Of a DNA stretch of 64,000 bases, positions 17,687 to 26,440 are shown in pieces. The position numbers and the translations under genes are program-made. The notes below the pieces were generated by a model. It saw only the letters and a list, made by a program, of their open reading frames with translations, was not told the origin of the DNA and ran no database searches. The stretch lies in NCBI RefSeq assembly GCF_000788395.1, contig NZ_CP009888.1, positions 2,004,001-2,068,000 of the forward strand. Direction: 5' to 3'. This DNA comes from Pseudoalteromonas piratica. Its GTDB lineage: Bacteria; Pseudomonadota; Gammaproteobacteria; Enterobacterales; Alteromonadaceae. The stretch's first letter is position 1. Each line of letters opens with the position of its first letter.

Positions 17687-18285
17687 TATGCGCCCTCCAC
17701 ATTGGCTAAATACGCTAGGCTTTGCTTTAACAGCTGTGAGCCATTAGGCGTTAAAATTGATTCTGGGTGAAACTGAAACCCAATTACTTTATCTTGCTCT
17801 TGAATAATTGCCATAGGAATAGTGTCGTAGCTGGCAATGACATCAAGGCTTTCTGGTACTTCGGTTGCCATTAATGAATGGTAACGTGCCACTGGAATTT
17901 GCGAATTTAAGCCACTAAATACTGCGTGCTCTTTAAGTTCAATAAGTGATGATTTGCCATGCACTGTTTCACCTGCGTGACCAACCACACCGCCATAACA
18001 TTCAACAATTGCTTGGTGGCCCAAACAAATACCCAGCATAGGGTAGCGGCCTTTCGCTTTATTGATTAGCTCAATTAAATTGCCTGCTTGTTTTGGGGTG
18101 CCAGGGCCAGGTGACAGTACTAATGTTACAGGGCAAGATTCCTCTGCCATTTTGTTTAAAATGGTGTCGGCCGGAACATGATTACGATAAACCACCAGTT
18201 CAAACCCTAATTGCTCGAATTCATCCACCAAGTTGTAGCTAAACGAATCAAAATTATCGATAAAATAAATTTTTGCCTGCGCCAT
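17686..18285 (-). CDS. trpG: Anthranilate synthase component II (glutamine amidotransferase)
   Basis: The 199-residue class I amidotransferase supplies ammonia to TrpE. The nucleophile is Cys87 in LGICLGHQ; the catalytic His-Glu pair is in FQFHPESILTP. The FIDNFDSFSYNLV and LSPGPGTP motifs are conserved. Sequence is of the TrpG/PabA type; linkage to trpE assigns it to tryptophan synthesis. Start and stop each share one base with the adjacent genes. Confidence 0.97.
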   Translation of the reverse strand: MAQAKIYFIDNFDSFSYNLVDEFEQLGFELVVYRNHVPADTILNKMAEESCPVTLVLSPGPGTPKQAGNLIELINKAKGRYPMLGICLGHQAIVECYGGVVGHAGETVHGKSSLIELKEHAVFSGLNSQIPVARYHSLMATEVPESLDVIASYDTIPMAIIQEQDKVIGFQFHPESILTPNGSQLLKQSLAYLANVEGA

Positions 18286-19868
18286 TAGGCTTCTCCTTGG
18301 TAGATAGACTTAATTGCACGAATAACCGCTTGTGCTTTTTGGCGAGTTTCGTTTGCTTCGAGTTGCGGTACTGAGTCATATACGACGCCTGCACCAGCTT
18401 GCACGTAAGCCATATTATCCTTAACAAAGGCACTACGAATAACAATACAGCTGTCCATTGCACCATCACCAGTTAGATAACCCACAGCACCACCGTAGCT
18501 GCCACGGCGTTTACCTTCGGTAATGCGCACTAGCTCGGCTGCTTTTACTTTTGGTGAGCCAACCAAGGTGCCCATATTCATGCACGCTTGGTAGGCATGT
18601 AGTGCATCCAGATCAGGTTTTAATTGGCCGACCACGCGCGACACTAAATGCATTACTTGTGAGTAGCGGTCAACTTTTAATAACTCTTTTACGTAGCGCG
18701 ACCCCGGCGTTGAGATACGGGCAATGTCGTTGCGCGCTAAATCAACCAGCATAATGTGCTCGGCGCGCTCTTTTTTATCATCGCGCAAATCCAGTTCAAT
18801 TTTGCTATCAAGGTCAAAGTTAATGCTGCCATCAGTATTTTTTCCACGGGCACGCGTACCGGCAATTGGATAGACCTCTACTTGATTGGTGCTTTGGCAA
18901 TATTTAAGCGCAGATTCAGGTGATGCACCAAATAACACAAAGTTTTCATCTTTCATGTAGAACATGTAAGGGCTTGGGTTTTGTGTTTTAAGTTGGTGAT
19001 ATGCTGCAAGCGAGTCAGCACAGGGTAATGAAAAACAGCGAGACGGCACTACCTGGAAAATGTCGCCATCAACAATGTGTTTTTTAAGGGTTTCGACTTG
19101 CTGACAAAAGGTTGCGTCGTCAATATCAACACTTTCACTTACAGCGCCTGGAAAGGTTGGGGCATTATAAGCTGGTAAATCGTCACACAGTTTATTAAGT
19201 GCTTCGAGCTTTTGACCTACTTCAAAACAGTTGGCATGTGCGTCGGGGCCGCTAAATACATTGCCAATTAGTTCTGTGGTGTTTGCTTGATGGTCAATAA
19301 CAATCAGTGTTTCGGCAAGATAAAAAACAAAATCAGGAGTTGTGTTATCGCCGTTTGGCACGTTAGGCAGTGACTCAAAATTCGCTACCATATCGTAGGC
19401 AAAGGTGCCGCCTAAAAATACTGCAAAAGGTGACTCAGTGGTGCTTTCAATATTATTGATACATTGTCTTAATGCGGTAAATGCATTGTCTGCCACTAAG
19501 CGACTAGCTTCATCCATCAAACTGGTATCGCGTTCAAACACAACACGTAGGCTAGAGTCTGTAAGTTCAACCTGATGATCTTTAAAAAAGCCAGCTAGAT
19601 GGGGTAGTAGTTGTTTGCCGTTATTGCTTTTTGCGTCAAACGTTACCGTGTCACCATTACATTCAATACGAATAGCAGCATCGGCTAAAATTAAACTTTT
19701 TACATTATCTTTCGAATCAATTTCCGCTGATTCTAACAATAAGCTATTAAAGTTAGTCGGGTTGTTACATACCGCGCTGTAAAGTGCTAGTGGACTCTCA
19801 ATATAGTCCCGCGCCAGCGAAATGCTGGTAACTTTACCGACCTCGGTTGATATATGACTAAATATCAC
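18285..19868 (-). CDS. trpE: Anthranilate synthase component I
   Basis: The 527-residue chorismate-utilising enzyme has the N-terminal feedback site LLLES (residues 43-47, tryptophan binding), the FQVVPSR and SPYMFYM motifs, and the C-terminal catalytic residues in PIAGTRARG, LDLRDDKKERAEHIMLVDLARND and GSYGGAVGY. With TrpG it converts chorismate to anthranilate. Being the first structural gene, it follows the attenuator terminator by about 17 bp, so its transcription depends on read-through. Confidence 0.98.
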   Translation of the reverse strand: MIFSHISTEVGKVTSISLARDYIESPLALYSAVCNNPTNFNSLLLESAEIDSKDNVKSLILADAAIRIECNGDTVTFDAKSNNGKQLLPHLAGFFKDHQVELTDSSLRVVFERDTSLMDEASRLVADNAFTALRQCINNIESTTESPFAVFLGGTFAYDMVANFESLPNVPNGDNTTPDFVFYLAETLIVIDHQANTTELIGNVFSGPDAHANCFEVGQKLEALNKLCDDLPAYNAPTFPGAVSESVDIDDATFCQQVETLKKHIVDGDIFQVVPSRCFSLPCADSLAAYHQLKTQNPSPYMFYMKDENFVLFGASPESALKYCQSTNQVEVYPIAGTRARGKNTDGSINFDLDSKIELDLRDDKKERAEHIMLVDLARNDIARISTPGSRYVKELLKVDRYSQVMHLVSRVVGQLKPDLDALHAYQACMNMGTLVGSPKVKAAELVRITEGKRRGSYGGAVGYLTGDGAMDSCIVIRSAFVKDNMAYVQAGAGVVYDSVPQLEANETRQKAQAVIRAIKSIYQGEA

Positions 19869-19884
19869 GCCTCATTCCTTATAC

Positions 19885-19910
19885 AAAAAAGCCCGCTTAG
19901 AAGGCGGGCT
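19885..19910 (-). promoter_or_regulatory. trp attenuator 2 (proximal): terminator hairpin
   Basis: On the minus strand AGCCCGC / GCGGGCT forms a stem followed by TTTTTT, directly before trpE. The 5' arm (CCCGC, complementary to plus 19904-19908) can instead pair with GCGGG (minus of 19934-19938) just after leader peptide 2, giving a competing antiterminator. This is the classical arrangement for tryptophan attenuation. Confidence 0.9.
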
Positions 19911-19943
19911 GAATAATAGACAAACAAAATCCTCCCGCGTTAA

Positions 19944-19988
19944 TTACAGGAACCACCACCATTGGATTAGTTGTTTGTTATTACTCAT
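19944..19988 (-). CDS. trpL: trp leader peptide 2 (proximal)
   Basis: A 14-residue ORF, MSNNKQLIQWWWFL, contains three consecutive UGG codons and is preceded by GAGGTGAATA as ribosome-binding site. Ribosome stalling on the Trp codons would free the downstream antiterminator segment. It lies between two terminators, so it is translated only from transcripts that passed the first attenuator. Confidence 0.88.
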   Translation of the reverse strand: MSNNKQLIQWWWFL

Positions 19989-20010
19989 TATTCACCTCAA
20001 ATTAGACATA

Positions 20011-20037
20011 AAAAAACCCGCACATTGTGCGGGTTTT
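20011..20037 (-). promoter_or_regulatory. trp attenuator 1 (distal): terminator hairpin
   Basis: On the minus strand AAAACCCGCAC-AAT-GTGCGGGTTTT is followed by more T. The ACCCGC arm (plus 20029-20034) can alternatively pair with GCGGGT (minus of 20065-20070) located after leader peptide 1, forming the antiterminator. It is the same design as attenuator 2. Confidence 0.9.
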
Positions 20038-20072
20038 AAGAATAGTTTAGATACAATTATTCCCACCCGCGA

Positions 20073-20123
20073 TTACGAGTGCCACCACCATACTGTTTTG
20101 ATTTGTGAAGTTACTAATTGCAT
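20073..20123 (-). CDS. trpL: trp leader peptide 1 (distal)
   Basis: A 16-residue ORF, MQLVTSQIKTVWWWHS, again has three consecutive UGG codons. TAGGAA lies upstream as a ribosome-binding site. It is the first leader transcribed from the putative trp promoter. Apart from the WWW run it shares little sequence with leader peptide 2, so the duplication is old or the two were acquired separately. Confidence 0.85.
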   Translation of the reverse strand: MQLVTSQIKTVWWWHS

Positions 20124-20152
20124 TTAAACGATTCCTAAAATGTTTCAGCCAT

Positions 20153-20182
20153 AGTAAACCCCAGATTGTATACATGAGTCAA
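20153..20182 (-). promoter_or_regulatory. Putative trp operon promoter
   Basis: TTGACT (-35, plus 20177-20182) and TTTACT (-10, plus 20153-20158) are separated by 18 bp, about 30 bp upstream of leader peptide 1. No clear TrpR operator was recognised. Confidence 0.45.
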
Positions 20183-20261
20183 CACAAAACCGCCATTTTT
20201 TATAACTAATCGGATTTGTTAGTGTTTATTGGTTATAAGCAGTGTTTAAACAGTTATAAAA

Positions 20262-21107
20262 TCAAGATTTTAGTGGCTTTTTACTGAGTACAACTAGCAA
20301 AATCCCGATTAGAATAATAGCTCCAGAAATTGCGAGGCGTTCACTAATGGGTTCGGATAAAAACAAAAAGCCACCAATACCGGCAATAATGGGTACCGAG
20401 AGCTGCGATACAGCTGCTTGCACTGAAGTTAAGTGTTTTAGTGCAAAATACCAAATGGCGTAACCAATACCTGACGTCACACTGCCGGCTATCACGGCGA
20501 GTAAAACCCCTGTGGTTGAGGCAGTAATTGAGTTGAGTGTAATCAGGCTTAGTAACGTTATAAAAGGTAAGGTGCGCATAAAATTAAAGGCTGTATCGGC
20601 AAGGGGGTTAGATGATTTTTTGCCAACTAAGGTATAGCCCGCCCACGCCATACCCGAGATCACCATAAGCACAAAACCAATCAGTGAAGGTGATGAAATA
20701 TCTGGCAGCACTAAATAGCTAAAACCAATAAACGCAATTAGCGCGCCGAACCATTCGATAGGATAAATTTTGGTACCAGAAAAAAAGGTATAAGCAAACA
20801 TGCTAAATTGTACCGATGAAAAAAGCACAAGCGCGCCAATGGCGGTTTCAAGTGAAATATAGGCATAGGAAAAGGTTACGGCGTAAATAAACAAATAAAC
20901 AGCGCCAAGCCATGAACCTTTGCTCGCTGTTTGTTTATTTTTATGAAATAGGGCGTAAAGAATAAAAAGCGTTATCGCTCCTGAGAATAAACGAATTGAG
21001 GTGAAGCTTGCAGCGTCAATTAACCCTTGACCAAGGGCTATTCGGCAAAGAATGGAGTTCCCTGCAAAGGCGATAAGTGAAAGTAGGGTTATTAACAGTA
21101 TTCTCAT
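20262..21107 (-). CDS. EamA/DMT-family transporter
   Basis: A 281-residue membrane protein with about ten hydrophobic helices arranged as two EamA repeats. It starts with AGNSILCRIALGQ (TM1 of the first repeat); the second repeat begins near GFVLMVISGMAWAGYTLVGKK. The family exports amino acids, metabolites or nucleotide-sugars. It lies upstream of the trp leader on the same strand; a tryptophan link is possible but only positional. Confidence 0.85.
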   Translation of the reverse strand: MRILLITLLSLIAFAGNSILCRIALGQGLIDAASFTSIRLFSGAITLFILYALFHKNKQTASKGSWLGAVYLFIYAVTFSYAYISLETAIGALVLFSSVQFSMFAYTFFSGTKIYPIEWFGALIAFIGFSYLVLPDISSPSLIGFVLMVISGMAWAGYTLVGKKSSNPLADTAFNFMRTLPFITLLSLITLNSITASTTGVLLAVIAGSVTSGIGYAIWYFALKHLTSVQAAVSQLSVPIIAGIGGFLFLSEPISERLAISGAIILIGILLVVLSKKPLKS

Positions 21108-21263
21108 AAATTAAAGCGCGCTGTTTATTATTAATCGAGTTTAAACAGATAAAGACCTTTATTCGCAAATATTAATTTCCCAAATGAAAGCAAACAAATC
21201 AGCAAGAGTAATTAGTCACTGAATTTGGTATGATTACACGCAGTACAAACGAAAACCATATTT

Positions 21264-22118
21264 ATGAAATTTGACCTACACAGCCACACGTATTATTCCG
21301 ATGGCAAGCTATCCCCAGAAGACTTAGTTGAACGCGCCGTTGAAAAGGGCGTTAATATATTAGCGATTACCGATCACGATACCGTTAAGGCGCTGCCAAT
21401 TGCACAGCAACATATCGAAAAAAATGCGTTACCGCTAACACTTGTTAAAGGCATCGAGTTTTCAACCAAGTGGGAAAGCTTTGAAATTCATATTGTTGGT
21501 TTGAATATTGATGTTGAAGATAGCACTTTGGCATGTTTGATTGCTGAGCAAACAGAAAAACGCGCAATACGCGCTGAAAAAATGGCTGAAAAGCTTGAAA
21601 AACGCGGGTTTAAAAATGTACTCGAAGAAGCCAAAACTTTAGCCAATAAAGGGCAGCTGACCCGCGCTCATTTTGCTCAAGTAATTCAAGCGCAAGGGGC
21701 CGCAAACACCTTGCAAGGGGTGTTTAAGAAGTTTTTAGTGCGCGGTAAACCGGGTTATGTAATGAGCGAGTGGTGCGATATTGCAACTGCTGTTAAAGCA
21801 ATTAAAGCCGCAGGTGGTCAAGCGGTATTAGCTCACCCAAGTCGCTATAAATTATCCAATAAATGGTTGCGCCGTTTACTTGAAGAATTTAAACACGCTG
21901 GTGGCGATGGCATTGAAGTGGCACTGCCGCAACAAGCACCAAGTGATCGTCAATTTTTAGCGCAGCTTGCAGAAGAATATCAGCTGCTTTCGTCGCAAGG
22001 TTCTGATTTTCATTTTGCTACCAACTGGTTAGAACTGGGAAAGAACTTATACTTACCTAAAGCCAGTGTGCCAATTTGGCAGGATTGGGCGGTGGCCAAA
22101 GAACAAGAATTAAATTAA
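21264..22118 (+). CDS. rnm: PHP-domain 5'-3' exoribonuclease (RNase AM / YciV)
   Basis: The 284-residue protein has the PHP signature DLHSHTYYSDGKLSPEDLV at the N-terminus, ITDHDTVKAL, the TRAHFAQV segment, LAHPSRY and a C-terminal QGSDFH metal motif. It corresponds to E. coli YciV/Rnm (293 residues), which acts as a 5'-3' exonuclease on short RNA and matures 5' ends of rRNA. It is followed at 9 bp by yciO and then scpA, scpB and rluB, giving a five-gene operon with the E. coli order. Confidence 0.92.
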   Translation: MKFDLHSHTYYSDGKLSPEDLVERAVEKGVNILAITDHDTVKALPIAQQHIEKNALPLTLVKGIEFSTKWESFEIHIVGLNIDVEDSTLACLIAEQTEKRAIRAEKMAEKLEKRGFKNVLEEAKTLANKGQLTRAHFAQVIQAQGAANTLQGVFKKFLVRGKPGYVMSEWCDIATAVKAIKAAGGQAVLAHPSRYKLSNKWLRRLLEEFKHAGGDGIEVALPQQAPSDRQFLAQLAEEYQLLSSQGSDFHFATNWLELGKNLYLPKASVPIWQDWAVAKEQELN

Positions 22119-22127
22119 GGATATCCA

Positions 22128-22748
22128 ATGAGTCAATTTTTTCATATTCACCCAGAAAACCCACAGGCGCGTTTAGTGCGTCAAGCGGTTGATATGATTC
22201 AGCAAGGCAAGGTAATTGTGTTTCCAACCGATTCAGGTTATGCAATTGGCTGTAGTATCGGTAATAAAAATGCAATGGAGCGTATTGCGCGTATTCGCGG
22301 TTTAGAAAAACACCATAATTTTACCCTTGTTTGCCGCGATTTATCTGAGCTTGCCACTTATGCACGGGTCGATAACAGTTTGTTTCGATTAATCAAAAAT
22401 AATACACCAGGGCAATATACTTTTATCTTTAAAGGTACCAAAGAAGTGCCACGTCGCTTGCTCAATGAGAAAAAGAAAACCATTGGTATGCGTGTGCCTG
22501 ATCACATTATTACCCAAGCGATTTTGGAGGAATTGGGCGAACCATTAATGTCATGTTCGTTAATTTTACCGGGTGAACAATTTGCCGAGGCGGATCCTGA
22601 AGAAATTCGTTTTCAATTAGAAAAACAAGTGGATTTAATTATTCACGGTGGCTATTTGTCTGAACAGCCAACAACCGTTGTTGATTTCTCGGAAGATTCA
22701 GTAGAAATTATTCGTGTCGGTGCAGGTGACCCAGCACCATTTGAATAA
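22128..22748 (+). CDS. yciO: YciO, Sua5/YrdC-fold protein
   Basis: The 206-residue protein has the YrdC/Sua5 fold signature: VIVFPTDSGYAIGCSIGNKNAMERI and RIRGLEKHHNFTLVCRDL, then GQYTFIFKGTKEVPRR. It aligns to E. coli YciO (206 residues), a paralogue of TsaC. It is second in the rnm-yciO-scpAB-rluB operon. Threonylcarbamoyl-AMP synthase activity is attributed to the fold; whether YciO contributes to tRNA t6A in vivo is unresolved. Confidence 0.93.
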   Translation: MSQFFHIHPENPQARLVRQAVDMIQQGKVIVFPTDSGYAIGCSIGNKNAMERIARIRGLEKHHNFTLVCRDLSELATYARVDNSLFRLIKNNTPGQYTFIFKGTKEVPRRLLNEKKKTIGMRVPDHIITQAILEELGEPLMSCSLILPGEQFAEADPEEIRFQLEKQVDLIIHGGYLSEQPTTVVDFSEDSVEIIRVGAGDPAPFE

Positions 22749-22772
22749 GTATACAGAGTTTAAACAACGCCC

Positions 22773-23567
22773 ATGAGCGAAATGCAGCAGCAAAAGTTAC
22801 CGCTTGGTTTTTTACATGGCAAAGCGGTAACCGATAAACCTGAAGATCTTTATATTCCGCCCGATGCACTTGAAGTCGCACTCGAAGCATTTGAAGGTCC
22901 GCTTGATTTATTGCTGTATCTGATTAAAAAGCACAAACTCGATATTCTTGATGTCTCGATTGCCAAGATCACTGGGCAGTACATGCAATATGTTGAGATG
23001 ATGAAAGAGTTTAAGCTAGAGCTTGCCGCAGAATACTTAGTGATGGCAGCGTTACTGGCACAAATTAAATCGCGCTTATTATTACCGGTACATAAAGAGC
23101 TGGAAGAAGAGGAAGATGACCCTCGGGCACTGCTGATTAAGCGTTTGCAAGAATACGAACAATTTAGAAAAGCGGCCGAAAACCTCGATGCGTTACCACG
23201 GGTAGAACGCGATATTTACATTGCAAACGCGCTGTTGGATGAAACGCAGTCGCAAGATGTTGAACTGCCTGACCTTTGTGTAAAAGAGTTATTACTGGCA
23301 CTCAGTGATGTAATGGCGCGAGCGCAAACATTAACACATCACCAAGTCAGTGCCGAAGTGCTTTCAACACGTGCGCGAATGTCGCATATTTTAGCGCTAT
23401 TAACCGACAATGATGGCTTCTTGCCATTCTCGCAGGCGTTTGAACATGTTGAAGGTAAAGCGGCAGTAGTCGTGAGTTTTATCGCCATTTTAGAGCTGGT
23501 AAAGGAAAGCTTGATTGTGGTTCAGCAAAGCGATATAAACTCGCTAATCTACCTTAAACTAAAATAA
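22773..23567 (+). CDS. scpA: Segregation and condensation protein A
   Basis: The 264-residue kleisin starts with the diagnostic FEGPLDLLLYLIKKHKLDILDVSIAKIT (about residues 38-65), followed by the EYLVMAALLAQIKSRLLLP helix and a C-terminal winged helix (VVVSFIAILELVKESLIVVQQ). It bridges the SMC ATPase heads with ScpB. In this lineage the MukBEF system may be absent, which would make Smc-ScpAB the main condensin; smc is not in the window. It is 17 bp from scpB. Confidence 0.95.
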   Translation: MSEMQQQKLPLGFLHGKAVTDKPEDLYIPPDALEVALEAFEGPLDLLLYLIKKHKLDILDVSIAKITGQYMQYVEMMKEFKLELAAEYLVMAALLAQIKSRLLLPVHKELEEEEDDPRALLIKRLQEYEQFRKAAENLDALPRVERDIYIANALLDETQSQDVELPDLCVKELLLALSDVMARAQTLTHHQVSAEVLSTRARMSHILALLTDNDGFLPFSQAFEHVEGKAAVVVSFIAILELVKESLIVVQQSDINSLIYLKLK

Positions 23568-23584
23568 AAACAAAATAGGGTATT

Positions 23585-24163
23585 ATGGCGAAGCGACTTT
23601 CTGATGAGCAGTTAATTGAATTAATCGAAGCGGCTATTTTTGTTGCGAATACGCCATTAACCAAAGACAAGTTGCGTGACACTGTATTAAGTGACTTCTC
23701 TATTTCATTAAAACGTATTCAAAGCGCTATCGATGCCATTATGGCGCACTACGCGACGCGCGGTGTGCGTTTAGTAAAAGTTGGGTCAGGTTATCGGTTT
23801 CAAGCATGCAGTAGTCTATCGCCATGGCTTAATAAACTATGGCAAGAAAAAGCCCCTAAATATTCCCGTGCGTTTTTAGAAACATTGAGTTTAATTGCGT
23901 ATCGCCAACCAATCACGCGGGGCGAAATCGAGCAAGTGCGTGGTGTTACCGTAAGCAGCCAAACTATTAAAACCATGCTTGAGCATAATTGGGTTAAAGT
24001 GGTTGGTTACAAAGAGGTACCGGGTAAACCGGCACTTTATGGCACCACCAAACAATTCTTAGATCATTTCTCGTTGTCATCATTGAATGAATTACCGCCA
24101 TTGCCTGCGGTGCAAGACGAAAAAATCTCACAAATCCTCAGTGAGCCTGCGCAACTTGATTAG
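23585..24163 (+). CDS. scpB: Segregation and condensation protein B
   Basis: The 192-residue protein has the two winged-helix domains of ScpB: LIELIEAAIFVANTPLTKDKL at the N-terminus, and RAFLETLSLIAYRQPITRGEIEQVRGVTVS in the second. GKPALYGTTKQFLDHF closes the fold. It is a dimeric partner of ScpA. The genes scpA, scpB and rluB are closely spaced in one direction. Confidence 0.95.
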   Translation: MAKRLSDEQLIELIEAAIFVANTPLTKDKLRDTVLSDFSISLKRIQSAIDAIMAHYATRGVRLVKVGSGYRFQACSSLSPWLNKLWQEKAPKYSRAFLETLSLIAYRQPITRGEIEQVRGVTVSSQTIKTMLEHNWVKVVGYKEVPGKPALYGTTKQFLDHFSLSSLNELPPLPAVQDEKISQILSEPAQLD

Positions 24164-24216
24164 CTCTGTGCTAGAATAGCCAACAATTCCTAGCTGCGAA
24201 GTTACATGAGAAAATA

Positions 24217-25092
24217 ATGAGCGAAAAGTTACAAAAAGTATTAGCACGTGCGGGTAAAGGTTCACGTCGTGAATGTGAAAAATTCATTGAAGCAGGCCGT
24301 GTTAGTATCGATGGCAAAGTTGCCCGACTAGGTGATCGTGTCGAGCCAACACAACGCATTCGCCTTGATGGGCACGTTGTTAAAATTGAAGCGTCAAACG
24401 AACGTGTTTGCCGTGTATTAATGTACCATAAGCCAGAAGGCGAGCTGTGTACACGTAAAGATCCCGAAGGTCGTCGCACCGTATTTGACCGTTTACCACC
24501 GCTTGAAAATGACCGCTGGATTGCCATTGGTCGTTTAGATATCAATACCTCAGGCCTACTGCTATTTACCAATGATGGTGAACTGGCCAACCGTTTAATG
24601 CACCCAAGTTATGAAGTGGAACGTGAATACGCAGTGCGCGTGTTTGGTGAAGTGACTCAGCAAACACTTAATAACGTGACCAATGGTGTTGAACTAGACG
24701 ATGGCTTTGCCAAATTCTTATCGGCAGTACCGCAAGGCGGAAGCGGCTTAAACAACTGGTTTAACGTGACCTTAACCGAAGGTCGTAACCGAGAAGTACG
24801 CCGTTTATGGCAATCACAGGCAGTAGAAGTGTCACGCCTAATTCGTGTTCGCTATGGTGACTTACTACTGAATAAACGTTTACCACAAGGTGGTTGGGAA
24901 GAACTTAACCTAAAAGATGTAAACTATTTACGTCAAACGGTTGGTCTTCGCCGCGAAACCGAAACAAAACTATCGGTAATGCCTGAGAAGCGTAAAGATC
25001 GCCGCGCTAAGATCAATAAAATCCGTAAAGCGGTGAAAAAGCATAATCAACGTGTGGCGCCAGGTAATAAACGCCGTGCACCAAAAAAGTAA
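24217..25092 (+). CDS. rluB: 23S rRNA pseudouridine(2605) synthase
   Basis: The 291-residue RsuA/RluB-family enzyme has an N-terminal S4 RNA-binding domain ([31 protein letters not shown]) and a catalytic Asp in [32 protein letters not shown] is the typical RluB/RluE/F motif. A strongly basic C-terminal tail ([18 protein letters not shown]) probably binds rRNA. It is the last gene of the rnm operon and ends at a bidirectional terminator. Confidence 0.95.
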   Translation: MSEKLQKVLARAGKGSRRECEKFIEAGRVSIDGKVARLGDRVEPTQRIRLDGHVVKIEASNERVCRVLMYHKPEGELCTRKDPEGRRTVFDRLPPLENDRWIAIGRLDINTSGLLLFTNDGELANRLMHPSYEVEREYAVRVFGEVTQQTLNNVTNGVELDDGFAKFLSAVPQGGSGLNNWFNVTLTEGRNREVRRLWQSQAVEVSRLIRVRYGDLLLNKRLPQGGWEELNLKDVNYLRQTVGLRRETETKLSVMPEKRKDRRAKINKIRKAVKKHNQRVAPGNKRRAPKK

Positions 25093-25120
25093 TTCTGTGA
25101 GTAACTGAATTACAGACATA

Positions 25121-25147
25121 AAAAAGCGCCAATTGGCGCTTTTTTTA
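25121..25147. terminator. Bidirectional rho-independent terminator
   Basis: AAAAAGCGCC-AATT-GGCGCTTTTT, between convergent rluB and bcp. Confidence 0.92.
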
Positions 25148-25167
25148 ATTATGAATTCTTTTCTTAA

Positions 25168-25641
25168 TTAAGCATTTTCTTTTAAGTAATCAATAACTAC
25201 TTGATGGTGATCTTTGGTCTTAAACTTATTAAAGAAATGTTCAATTGTACCGTCTTGGCCAACAAGGAAAGATAAACGGTGAATGCCGTCATATTCTTTA
25301 CCCATAAACTTTTTCAGACCCCAAACACCAAATGCATCGGCAATTGCATGGTCTTCGTCAGATAGTAGTGGGAAGTTAAGCTCTTTCTTTGTTTCAAAGT
25401 TTTTAAGGCGTTTCACTGGATCGGGGCTAATACCAACAGCAACAGTATTAAGTGCCGCAAGTTCTTCTTTATGATCGCGAAGATTTTCAGCTTGAACGGT
25501 ACAGCCAGGTGTTGATGCTTTTGGGTAAAAATAAACAAGTACTTTATTTTCTTTAAGTAATTCAGCAAGCTCTACGATGTCACCGTTCTGATCTGCTAAT
25601 TTAAAAAGGGGGGCTTTATCGCCAGCTTTTAGCGTGTTCAT
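25168..25641 (-). CDS. bcp: Thiol peroxidase BCP (peroxiredoxin), single-cysteine form
   Basis: The 157-residue peroxiredoxin has the peroxidatic Cys47 in STPGCTVQAENLRD. In E. coli BCP a resolving Cys lies five residues later (TPGCTVQACGLRD); here that position is Glu and no other Cys occurs in the protein, so it is a 1-Cys BCP that needs an external thiol. It is 11 bp downstream of gcvR, as in enterobacteria. Confidence 0.95.
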   Translation of the reverse strand: MNTLKAGDKAPLFKLADQNGDIVELAELLKENKVLVYFYPKASTPGCTVQAENLRDHKEELAALNTVAVGISPDPVKRLKNFETKKELNFPLLSDEDHAIADAFGVWGLKKFMGKEYDGIHRLSFLVGQDGTIEHFFNKFKTKDHHQVVIDYLKENA

Positions 25642-25652
25642 ATTACAATTTC

Positions 25653-26186
25653 CTATCGAATACGTTTTAAAATGTGTTCTACGTTAGACTTTGAGAAAAT
25701 GATCTCAAGTTGATGTTTAAATTCAGCTTCATCCACTTCGCGCGAAAAGTTTATGTCGATTTCCGAGCGCATTACCATTTCACCATCTTGTTCCAAGCTG
25801 TCGGACTTTAGTGCAGCGATGTTAACCTGATAATCTGCCATTAACTGTGTTACTTTGCTTAATGTGCCTGGCGTATCAGGGCCATGGTAGGTGAGTTTGT
25901 AGCCGGCTTTATACTGTTTTTCTTGATGTTGGCTTGTTCGCTTCATCATGGTTAAAAGACCGAGCTCAACACTTTTCGTTGGAATGTTGTATTCAACACG
26001 ACTAATGGCGGCCATGTCGCCTTCAAGCAACATGATAAAGGTGAATTCATTGCCAAGAATTGCAATACGGCTATCGATAATATTGCAATTAGTCTCACTA
26101 ACAAGTTTTGTTAGCTCACTAACGATGCCGGGGCGATCTTCGCCAATGGCTGTGACAACAAGTTGATTTCCTGGGTTTAACGTCAT
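25653..26186 (-). CDS. gcvR: GcvR-type ACT-domain regulator
   Basis: The start was placed at ATG 26186 (177 residues); the four-codon longer version would use TTG. Two ACT domains are seen: LVVTAIGEDRPGIVSELTKLVSETNCNI (about 10-80) and LTYHGPDTPGTLSKVTQLMADYQVNIAAL (about 95-170). In E. coli GcvR represses the glycine-cleavage operon by binding GcvA. Synteny with bcp supports the assignment. Whether gcvA and a GcvR-controlled gcv operon exist is not visible here. Confidence 0.9.
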   Translation of the reverse strand: MTLNPGNQLVVTAIGEDRPGIVSELTKLVSETNCNIIDSRIAILGNEFTFIMLLEGDMAAISRVEYNIPTKSVELGLLTMMKRTSQHQEKQYKAGYKLTYHGPDTPGTLSKVTQLMADYQVNIAALKSDSLEQDGEMVMRSEIDINFSREVDEAEFKHQLEIIFSKSNVEHILKRIR

Positions 26187-26440
26187 TTTTAGTCTCAACG
26201 GGTTAATAACGTGGCGGCGAATTTTAGCAAATATATCTCGCTACAACCATTGTAAATCTATGATGTGGTGAAAATTATAGCGAATTGTAAATAATTAATT
26301 AAAGTTAACGCGGCGCTTCCTTGTGTTTACTCTTGAGGAAAAGTAACATAGGCGGCAATTTTGAGAAAAAAATTATGAACCAAACAGCGTGTGCTTCATC
26401 AAACCATGCAAATAAGAAAAAGCACACCAAGGAGAAATTT

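Noticed and set aside
26321-26440. N-terminal extension of BamC
   Set aside because: The open frame upstream has no ribosome-binding site at its possible starts, while GTG 26441 has AAGGAG and begins a clean lipoprotein signal peptide.
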